A stretch of DNA of 8,616 nucleotides from assembly GCA_029933565.1 (NCBI GenBank), contig JAOZNY010000127.1, positions 1 through 8,616 of the forward strand, read 5' to 3'. Positions 1 through 6,600 of the stretch are shown piece after piece. This DNA is from Bacteroidales bacterium. GTDB lineage: Bacteria > Bacteroidota > Bacteroidia > Bacteroidales > F082. The first letter of the stretch is position 1, and each line of letters starts with the position of its first letter. The notes under the pieces are model-generated. The model was given only the letters and a program-made list of their open reading frames with translations. It ran no database searches and was not told the DNA's origin. Made by a program: the position numbers and the translations under genes.

Positions 1-32
1 AAAACTGTAATTAGAAATACTAATTTTTTCAT
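1..32 (-). CDS. N-terminal fragment of a probable exported protein (runs off the window)
   Basis: Reading the minus strand from the ATG at 32-30 gives MKKLVFLITV and then leaves the window. The short Lys-Lys followed by a hydrophobic run is typical of the start of a signal peptide, so this is probably an exported protein or lipoprotein. Support comes mainly from context: a TATGTTTG element with a TTTG box 21 bases upstream lies 36 bases before this ATG. No Shine-Dalgarno sequence is visible, as in the other genes here. Only ten codons are present, so the product cannot be named. The reading could be chance, but the promoter, ATG and hydrophobic start agree. Confidence 0.5.
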   Translation of the reverse strand, partial: MKKLVFLITV

Positions 33-67
33 GTCTATACTTTTATATTTATAATTGATTTCAGCGG

Positions 68-100
68 CAAACATACATTTCTAAACCACAGCACTGCAAA
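68..100 (-). promoter_or_regulatory. Bacteroidota-type promoter for the left-edge gene
   Basis: On the minus strand there is TTTG at 100-97, a 21-base spacer, then TATGTTTG at 75-68. This matches the Bacteroidota primary sigma consensus (TTTG near -33, TAnnTTTG near -7, spacing roughly 17-23). Transcription would begin near position 60-64, giving a leader of about 30 bases before the ATG at 32. Confidence 0.5.
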
Positions 101-111
101 AATTGTGACTA

Positions 112-188
112 ATGGGAAGTGTTTGGGGCGAACGGGAAAGGATAATGGCAGATGGGAAATAAAGGGGTGGATGGGAAGAAATGTCTGG
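112..188. repeat. Degenerate tandem array of about 20-bp G-rich units
   Basis: The heptamer A(T/C)GGGAA recurs at 112, 132, 152 and 171, that is with periods of 20, 20 and 19 bases. The second half of the first three units also carries a G-rich segment (GGGGCGA, ATGGCAG, GGGGTGG). This gives four diverged copies of one unit. The array has no credible reading frame. It lies directly beside an unrelated 8-bp array, between the LytTR gene and the left-edge gene. Its function is unknown; a diverged minisatellite is the simplest reading. Confidence 0.6.
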
Positions 189-235
189 TTATCGGGTTGT
201 CAGGTTATCGAGTTATCAAGTTATCTGGTTATCGA
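188..235. repeat. Six-copy 8-bp tandem repeat, consensus GTTATCNR
   Basis: Six consecutive octamers run without gaps: GTTATCGG, GTTGTCAG, GTTATCGA, GTTATCAA, GTTATCTG, GTTATCGA. Positions 1-3, 5 and 6 are invariant and position 4 varies once (A to G). Variation is concentrated in the last two bases. Because the unit is not a multiple of three and lies in a spacer, it is not a protein repeat. There are no spacers, so it is not a CRISPR. I recall similar GTTATC arrays in intergenic regions of other Bacteroidota, but could not check this. Confidence 0.75.
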
Positions 236-272
236 ACAACAAATGTCTCATCCTGAAATAGGTCATATGGTT

Positions 273-1163
273 CTATAAGAGTTGTTCTTTGGGAAAGTTT
301 CTTGATATTGGAACTATCTCTTCACACTTATCAAAATGAATATAATATGCCCGTGCATTGCCTGTAATTTCTGAGATATGATTTTTATTTACAATGAATG
401 AACGGTGACTTCTGACAAAAGCAGGAAAGGTCTCCAATTGATTTTCAATATTTTTCAAAGTAATCCTTAAAAGTTGTGTTTTGACCTCATCATTCTGTTG
501 ATAAAACAGTTTGCAATAATTATCTTCTGATTTAATTAATATCAGATTTATCTCATCTATTTCAAAAGCATCGCTTTTTGATTCTGAAACAATCTTAATC
601 TTTGAAGAAAAACTTGCAGTTACATCGCTCCTTTCCTTACTAATTCTTGAACTTATTTCAGATGCAGTCTTTTTATGACTTGTATTTAATAGCAATTCAG
701 TTAAAAACACAAGGCCTAGAACCGGAAAGAAACCAACTGAAACAGTAAACAAAACAAAGTAATGCAAGGCATGCTGTTCCGAGAGCCCATAACCTATACC
801 TGAATTATAAAAGTAATTAAGTAAGGTAATCTGAGCAATAATAAAAAGTACAAAACCAATTTCTTTACCAATTACCCACCTATCCAAATCGAATGTTTTC
901 TTAAATAACAGAGGTAAAGCAAAATAACTAAAAAGCATTACGAGAGTGGTAATCATACCAAACCCAAGAAGATAATATGCCTTGTTTGCAATAATTTTAT
1001 CAATTCCAAATGGTTGAAAAATTATAAGGAACAAATAAATAAAAATTCCAAAGGCGAATGAAATCAGGACTTTTGTTTTAAGTTCTGCAACAAATGGATA
1101 TGGTTTTTTTAGCCAATTAATTATAGCCGAGCTTGAAAAATAAGGCGAATGTACTTTGGCCAT
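273..1163 (-). CDS. Membrane-anchored LytTR-family DNA-binding regulator
   Basis: This 296-residue protein joins a membrane domain to a LytTR DNA-binding domain. Four hydrophobic helices lie at about residues 32-53, 62-87, 101-120 and 134-159, with the motif FLIIFQPFG ending the first. A Ser/Lys-rich linker (about 160-197) follows. The LytTR domain at about 198-296 shows the expected signatures: ILIKSEDNYCKLFY, the helix RITLKNIENQL, FVRSHRSFIVNKNHI and VPISRNF. There is no receiver domain and no partner histidine kinase in the window, so it is not a standard two-component response regulator. This is a known Bacteroidota architecture in which a membrane-tethered LytTR protein presumably senses through its helices; signal and targets are unknown. 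The ATG at 1163 gives the complete first helix and lies about 50 bases below a consensus promoter, so the start is well supported. It probably has its own promoter, separate from the CotH gene 118 bases upstream. Confidence 0.9.
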   Translation of the reverse strand: MAKVHSPYFSSSAIINWLKKPYPFVAELKTKVLISFAFGIFIYLFLIIFQPFGIDKIIANKAYYLLGFGMITTLVMLFSYFALPLLFKKTFDLDRWVIGKEIGFVLFIIAQITLLNYFYNSGIGYGLSEQHALHYFVLFTVSVGFFPVLGLVFLTELLLNTSHKKTASEISSRISKERSDVTASFSSKIKIVSESKSDAFEIDEINLILIKSEDNYCKLFYQQNDEVKTQLLRITLKNIENQLETFPAFVRSHRSFIVNKNHISEITGNARAYYIHFDKCEEIVPISRNFPKEQLL

Positions 1164-1193
1164 TTCTATCGATAACTTTTAATGAAATTGAAA

Positions 1194-1212
1194 CAAGATT
1201 CAAGAAATCTTG
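1194..1212. promoter_or_regulatory. Palindrome at the predicted start of LytTR-gene transcription
   Basis: CAAGATT (1194-1200) and AATCTTG (1206-1212) form a perfect 7-bp inverted repeat around a 5-base centre. It begins six bases after the predicted -7 element of the LytTR gene, so it covers about +1 to +20. Position and symmetry suit an operator, possibly for autoregulation, or a 5' leader hairpin. Classical LytTR sites are spaced direct repeats, so the LytTR protein itself need not be the ligand. As a terminator for the CotH gene it would be weak: the stem is A/T-rich and lacks a strong T-run. Confidence 0.35.
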
Positions 1213-1218
1213 AGTTTT

Positions 1219-1247
1219 CAAAATTAAGCATTTCAATAAAACTCAAA
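1219..1247 (-). promoter_or_regulatory. Promoter of the LytTR regulator gene
   Basis: On the minus strand TTTG (1247-1244) is followed after 17 bases by TAATTTTG (1226-1219). Both match the Bacteroidota -33 and -7 consensus (TTTG and TAnnTTTG) exactly, at the short end of the usual spacing. The predicted leader before the ATG at 1163 is about 50 bases and starts with the 1194-1212 palindrome. Confidence 0.55.
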
Positions 1248-1281
1248 TTACTTATAAACCATAAAATTTCTCTACAATTGC

Positions 1282-3312
1282 TTACTCTGATGCCCCCACA
1301 ATATTTTCAGCATTAAAACTAGGAGTCAGTTTTATGAAATTACCATTGCCATTTTTCAGGCGTCCCATAGATTTATCAGTTTCCTGTGGGCCAAAAACCA
1401 CGTGATCAACCATATTGCCCTTCTTATCAAAAAGCAACAAACTCTCACCATTTTTCGAGAGTTTAAAATTAGTATGAAGTCCACTTTGCAAATCATCCTT
1501 ATCGGCCCATAATATCAGATAAGCCTTTGGCTTAATACTTACCTTTGGGAATACCCATTTGGTAATATTATTGGCATCGTCAGAAATAAACCAGCCTTCC
1601 AGTTTTTGGGTTTTGTTAGTTGTATTGTAGAGTTCAATCCAATCGTCATATTCTCCATCCACATCAGCAATAACAGATTGGTTGTCAGCCAAAAATTCGT
1701 TGATTATTACCTTAGCTTGTTTCTGTTTAAGTTTTAAAATAAAAAACTCATGCTGTGCCCTTTGCGGCGAGAACAATCCGGCTTCTTCATTTTCGGCATA
1801 AAAATAATATTGAATATCTGTTTTGCGTGTATTAATTTCTATCCCAAATATTCCATCTCCGGCATCATGATCATTATGCATTCCATCGTCATACATTCTA
1901 AGTTTTTCAAACTTCTCGGAAGGTAAATGCCGATAATAAAAATAAACATCTTCGGCATTGGAAATTTGCGCATTGATTATTGCCTTTGAGAATTCTTTGA
2001 CTTCCTGCGGAAAAGTAGTTATCAAACTTATTTGTGGCTGTTGCTTGTTAAACTCAGGATTTTGTTGCAAGAAATTAATTCGTGGATCAAACAATTCTGT
2101 AATGCCATAACAGGTTTTTGATCTTGTTTGGTCTGAAACAGTATCTTCAACTGTAACATTCAAATTATTTTTAAAGGAATTATACGTATAAAAAACTCCT
2201 TTATCACTTTTGTAAGCATCAGTAATTAAAACTTGTAGTTCCTCTGCCCTGTTTATGTACCAATCATTTTCAAAATTCTCTTCAAATATAGTACGGCAGT
2301 GAGCAAGATACATTCTTTTATACACCTCATCTTCAAGCAATTTACTAATTAAGGGATAAGAAGAGTTTTCGGCTTCCTGTAAAAGGTTTAACTCAACTAA
2401 CTTAATAAGTTTAGTTGGGTCGGGAAAACCACCACCGATGGTTTCGTAAGCACCCATACTCATATTTAAATCCCACAGAATAATATTAAAAAGTCCATTG
2501 TCATCTTTTAAGAGATAATAATTACCCTTTCGCCCTGAATAACTGTCAAGATTTATGGCAATATTATTAAAAGCAAGCATCCATAAAGCCTGATCAACAT
2601 TTAAAACAGATTCAATTTTATTTGGATAATTACATAGGATTCGTGTAAAATCTACCAGTTCATTCCAGCCAAAATCTGATTTTATAAAATAGCGATCCAT
2701 GTACTGAGTTGAGTCGGGGCCATAATAAACCAGTGAGGATTCACCCTTATCACCGAAGATATCAGAATTACCCTTAATACGGCAATTTTCGGAAGAAGAA
2801 TTTAGGTGGCGCTCAGCAAAATTTCCATCAACTGATTCTGAATTTGAGAATAAGCCATAATACTCTCCATTAACAAATACCTGAGCATAATTCGACATTG
2901 GTGCCACCATATATTTGCGGGCAATTTCATACGACAAAACCTCTCTCACAAATGAAGGATCGTGCTTACCGTTTGCAAGTTTTATCTTTTTAAATCCCTG
3001 ATAATCTTGCTTGTTTTTATAATTGAGTTTTATGTTAAGAGGTTTCTTTTTATCCTTAAATGAATATGTTGAATAACCCTTGAAACGAACACCAACACTA
3101 TCAAGTTTTTGTCCATTGATAGTTATAGTCGCCAGCAAGCGCTGTTCATATCCTTTCGAGTGAAACCTGCTTAGCGTTTCTTCCCAGTTTTCATCTTCGA
3201 ATAATAATTCGATTTTACTTATATTTTCAGTATCGTAGAAACTTTGTGAGTATAAAGTTATGTACAATAGAGTTGAAATAAATATTAATAGGAAGTACTT
3301 TATTCTCTTCAT
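1282..3312 (-). CDS. Secreted CotH-family protein kinase with C-terminal lamin-tail domain
   Basis: Using the ATG at 3312 the product is 676 residues. The frame stays open upstream to an ATG at 3369, but those 19 extra residues would sit ahead of a good signal peptide (MKRIKYFLLIFISTLLYITLYSQ) and would be encoded inside an A-rich repeat arm, so 3312 is preferred. A CotH domain follows (about 33-360): RFKGYS near 77, KKPLNIKLN near 89-97, then NNIAINLDSYSGRKGNYYLL and IILWDLNMSMG. Asp256 and Asp281 match in context and spacing the catalytic and metal-binding Asp pair of Bacillus CotH, so kinase activity is plausible. A beta-rich segment (about 425-528) contains DDGMHNDHDAGDGIFG, typical of an Ig-like module. 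A lamin-tail domain lies at about 532-650 (VIINEFLADN, DDWIELYN, LEGWFISDD). No T9SS sorting domain is present. Known CotH proteins phosphorylate exported proteins; the substrate here is unknown. No convincing promoter was found between 3313 and 3361. Confidence 0.88.
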   Translation of the reverse strand: MKRIKYFLLIFISTLLYITLYSQSFYDTENISKIELLFEDENWEETLSRFHSKGYEQRLLATITINGQKLDSVGVRFKGYSTYSFKDKKKPLNIKLNYKNKQDYQGFKKIKLANGKHDPSFVREVLSYEIARKYMVAPMSNYAQVFVNGEYYGLFSNSESVDGNFAERHLNSSSENCRIKGNSDIFGDKGESSLVYYGPDSTQYMDRYFIKSDFGWNELVDFTRILCNYPNKIESVLNVDQALWMLAFNNIAINLDSYSGRKGNYYLLKDDNGLFNIILWDLNMSMGAYETIGGGFPDPTKLIKLVELNLLQEAENSSYPLISKLLEDEVYKRMYLAHCRTIFEENFENDWYINRAEELQVLITDAYKSDKGVFYTYNSFKNNLNVTVEDTVSDQTRSKTCYGITELFDPRINFLQQNPEFNKQQPQISLITTFPQEVKEFSKAIINAQISNAEDVYFYYRHLPSEKFEKLRMYDDGMHNDHDAGDGIFGIEINTRKTDIQYYFYAENEEAGLFSPQRAQHEFFILKLKQKQAKVIINEFLADNQSVIADVDGEYDDWIELYNTTNKTQKLEGWFISDDANNITKWVFPKVSIKPKAYLILWADKDDLQSGLHTNFKLSKNGESLLLFDKKGNMVDHVVFGPQETDKSMGRLKNGNGNFIKLTPSFNAENIVGASE

Positions 3313-3361
3313 TTTAAAAGTATAAGATAAAGTTATTAAAAGTTGATTACGCTTTATACAA

Positions 3362-3451
3362 AAAAACAAAAAAAATTGATTGGACTTATTTATGACACAC
3401 CCCTGGTTCCCCTCTCAAGAGTGGATAGTTGGGAATCAATTTTTTGTTTTT
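3362..3451. repeat. Long inverted repeat with A/T arms enclosing a C/G-rich imperfect palindrome; possible bidirectional terminator
   Basis: The left arm 3362-3381 (A5 C A8 TTGATT) is complementary to the right arm 3434-3451 (AATCAA T6 G T5) apart from a 2-base length difference in the A/T run. Between the arms, bases 3400-3415 and 3418-3433 form an imperfect palindrome centred on CTCTCAAGAG, with CCC and GGG at its ends. The nested stems are not concentric: 18 bases on the left have no counterpart. Minus-strand RNA coming from the propeller gene would form a stem ending in a long U-rich run, as in an intrinsic terminator, though with an unusually long loop. It could equally be a dispersed intergenic repeat or a small degenerate mobile-element remnant. 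Confidence 0.5.
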
Positions 3452-3520
3452 AATCACAATATTTTAACTTTTAACAACTTGGATTAATACTGAATAAAAA
3501 ATAACAATTTATCTAATGAA

Positions 3521-3667
3521 ACTCCTCGCAGTAAACTGACGAGCTATCTCAGTCGAATCTTGATATTTATTAACGCATCAAGATGCGGGGAATAAAACCC
3601 ATGAGATCCCTCGACTATCGCTCGGGATCAGTTCGACTAAATGATTTTGAAAAACAAAATCATAGTC
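3521..3667. repeat. Compound palindromic intergenic element with four stems
   Basis: This 147-bp spacer segment holds several perfect short inverted repeats. Stem A is CTCG-CAG (3525-3531) with CTG-a-CGAG (3536-3543). Stem B is CGCATC (3574-3579) with GATGCG (3582-3587). An alternative stem, ATCTTGAT (3557-3564) with ATCAAGAT (3577-3584), uses the same bases and excludes stem B. Stem C is GATCCC (3605-3610) with GGGATC (3624-3629). An outer stem, AGTCGAA (3551-3557) with TTCGACT (3632-3638), encloses B and C. The element directly follows the propeller stop codon, so it would be the 3' untranslated part of that mRNA. From memory, phrases such as GCATCAAGATGCGGGGAA and CCCTCGACTA-CGCTCGGGAT recur between genes in many Bacteroidota, which suggests a REP-like dispersed repeat. 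No REP-associated transposase gene is in the window. Confidence 0.6.
3635..3667 (-). terminator. Hairpin immediately after the propeller gene stop codon
   Basis: ATGATTTTG (3641-3649) and CAAAATCAT (3655-3663) form a perfect 9-bp stem with a 5-base loop. GACT (3635-3638) and AGTC (3664-3667) extend it across a 2-base bulge. It abuts the TGA stop at 3670-3668. Only a short TT follows the stem in the minus direction, so it is not a classical T-tract terminator; protection of the mRNA 3' end is an alternative role. GACT also takes part in the outer stem of the neighbouring palindromic element, so the two compete. Confidence 0.4.
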
Positions 3668-6600
3668 TCACTGATTTAAAATAATCTTGCCAGTATAGGT
3701 TTTATCCGTTGTTAACGAATATGTATAAACACCATTTGGAACAAAAGTATTTTGATTATTATTTCCATTCCAAACAATATTATGCCATCCTTCTTTAAAA
3801 ATAGTATTATCAATTAGGCTAATTATCTTATCGCCCATTAAATTGAAAATCTCAAGTTTAACATTTTTAGCTTCGCTAAGATTGAAATAAATTTTTGTTT
3901 CATTTCTAAATGGGTTTGGATAAACCACAACACTTTCATCATTGTTTTCAAAATCAATAAAACCTACAGTTTTATCAACTACCAAGGTAACTGGAATTAA
4001 TAACTCATCATCTACATTATCAGTTACAATAATATTACAATAATAATCACCATCTTCCATATCCCATGTATCGAAACTCATTTCTACCTTTGAAATCTCG
4101 CCTGCACTAAGTATGTCAAGTTCAGGATTCAGGCTTAGCCACGAAATTTCTCTGTCGAAACCCTTAGAATCACGTTCAGCCACTTCAAGTTCAACTTCGA
4201 GCGCACCTCCACCAAGATTAATAATTGAGAGAGTATCGACATATATCTGATCTGGAGACATTATTTTATAAATTGATTCGGCACCAACATATAAAAGAGG
4301 AATCCCATTGTCGATAGGTGGCATAATAATATTATCTACCCATGCACAATCCGAACCTTCGCTAACTGAATAATCTTTATAATACAACCACTTTAAAGTA
4401 TGATTTCCTTTAGTAACACTAAAGGTTTCCTTGCTCCAGTCTACCTCACCATCCCATCTACCTCTTTCCTGATCGTCAACAAAAAAGGCAAGGAAATCAT
4501 ATCCTGTTCCATTTGGATCATTTTCGCAACTTACCTTTTTATAAAAACTCATCTCTCCATCAGCCAGAACATCAACTTCAACAAACATCCACGATTCCTG
4601 CGAATCATCAATGTCTCCTGAAACAGAACTGTAATCGCCTTCAAAAACTTCAACATCTTCAATTTCCCAGTAAGCAACACCTTCAAATTCCCAGGCAAAT
4701 TTCGTAAAATCACCAGTTTCAAAATCCTCATAAAGAGAACCTACTTGCAAACCAATTGTGTCGTTTGTGAAATAATTATTATCTCCCTCAATTTCAACAT
4801 ATAGGTTAATAATATGTCCTATTGGTGTAGATTCATCAACTACTATGGTGATAATCATTTGGCCTATATCATCAGGGTGTAAAGTATCAAAAGATGCAGT
4901 TGTATTTATTATGAAAGCATATGGGTCTAAAGTTGAAACAGCTATTTCAACATTCTCTGCAGTTGCACCACCCATATTCTTAAAATTTAAATCAAGATCA
5001 GCAGTTTCGCCAGCGTCCAGTTTACCATCATCGCCATCATTAATTACAATTTCATCATTTTCAATAAGTGGTGCAAAGGCTGTTAAATTAATTTTACCAT
5101 CCCATAAATTATTGGAAGATGTAATGTGAGTAGATAGTTTAATATCGTAGTCGTCGGGGACTGAAGATATTACATCAAAAGAATAAGCACCTTCAATAAA
5201 CACACTATCGCCAGCCGCAATATTTCCAAAGAACTCTGTACTATCAGTAATTATTACGTACTGACTTTCAAATGCAATTGTCATATTTACATCCTCGGCA
5301 GTTTCTTCCATATTGTTTTTTAATGTAACATCAAGACTAACAGTTTCTCCAAACTCAATAATATCATCATCGCCTGAATTTACAATATAACTAACTGTAA
5401 TATCAACCGGAACTATTGGGTGAATATCCGACTCCCATAAACCTCTGCCATAAGTTGCTGCCCTAATCTTTCCCGATTCATAATGAATCTCAAGTTCGTT
5501 AACAATTACGTTTGGCAGACCAGTCATAAATGGTTCCCACTCTGTTAGTGAATTATCCCGATAATAACATCCAACATCCATTCCCACATAAATTCCATTG
5601 TTTTCATCATCATTAAATATTACACAATTAGCAGGAATATTTGGAAGATTTACTGAATAATTAATCCAGTTATCTCCTCCATCGTAGGAAACAAAAACTT
5701 TATCACCAGTATCAAAACCTGAAAGACTAACAGCCACTGTTTCAGGATACAAAGGATGAACAGCAACATAAGAAATATGCAAATCGGGTAAGCCGGCGGA
5801 GATATTATCCCAGTTATCGCCACCATCAGTTGTTCGGTAGATTGATGATGATTTTGTTATGTACAAATAGTCCGGATCAGACTGGGAGATACACATATTA
5901 TTAATATTATTACCTCCTAAACTTGATATTGTTGTCCAACTACTCATACCATTTGTAGTTTTCCTCACTTCTGATAATCCCACAAACAAAATCTCAGGGT
6001 CAACAGGATGCATTACAAATGGAGTTACCCAGGCACCGCCACCGGGCTGGCTAATACTTACTCCACCAAAGTTGCCTCCGTTGTTAGACTTATAAAAACT
6101 ACCACCCTGAGATGTGCCATAAACAATGCTTTCGTCTAGGTGGTTAACACAACACTCCATACCATCAGCACCAAGCCATTCGTGCCAGTGGTCAGTAGAA
6201 TAAACACTTGTTCCATTGTCCTGCGACCCACCAAGAATTTTATAAGGGTTAGTTTTTGACCCACCAATTCTATAAAACTGTCTAATACAAATACCTTCAG
6301 TAAGGTTAGTCCAGGTATTGCCATTATCAATTGATTTAGAAACTAAACCATCGCTTCCTACATATAAAGTACCTTCATAAAATACCATTTCATGGATATC
6401 ACAGTGAGTGTATCCAATGGGGTTATCCCATGTCCAGTCGGTGGTCTTTACCCAACTTACTCCTCCATTAAGTGATCTCCATGTATTAATCTCTCCCAGG
6501 TGAACCTCTTCAGCATTTGTATGAGATACAGCAAAAGCCAAATCGTACCATCCCTGGCTTCCCTGGTTAGGCTCAGTTGACTGCATAGTGAATGATTCTC

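Noticed and set aside
9..25. AATTAG/CTAATT hairpin followed by T-run on the plus strand as a terminator
   Set aside because: The stem is only 6 bp with a single G-C pair, no plus-strand gene lies upstream in the window, and it falls inside the probable left-edge coding start.
188..235. CRISPR-like array
   Set aside because: Units are 8 bp, contiguous and without spacers.
273..1163. Classical two-component response regulator
   Set aside because: The N-terminal half is four hydrophobic helices, not a receiver domain with a phospho-acceptor Asp, and no kinase gene is nearby.
3328..3335. TAACTTTA on the minus strand as a -7 element for the CotH gene
   Set aside because: It matches only 7 of 8 bases, lies 16 bases before the ATG, and has no suitable -33 box.
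3313..3369. Upstream ATG at 3369 that would extend the CotH protein by 19 residues (MFFCIKRNQ...)
   Set aside because: The extension lies partly in the A-rich repeat arm and would place polar residues before an otherwise standard signal peptide starting at 3312.
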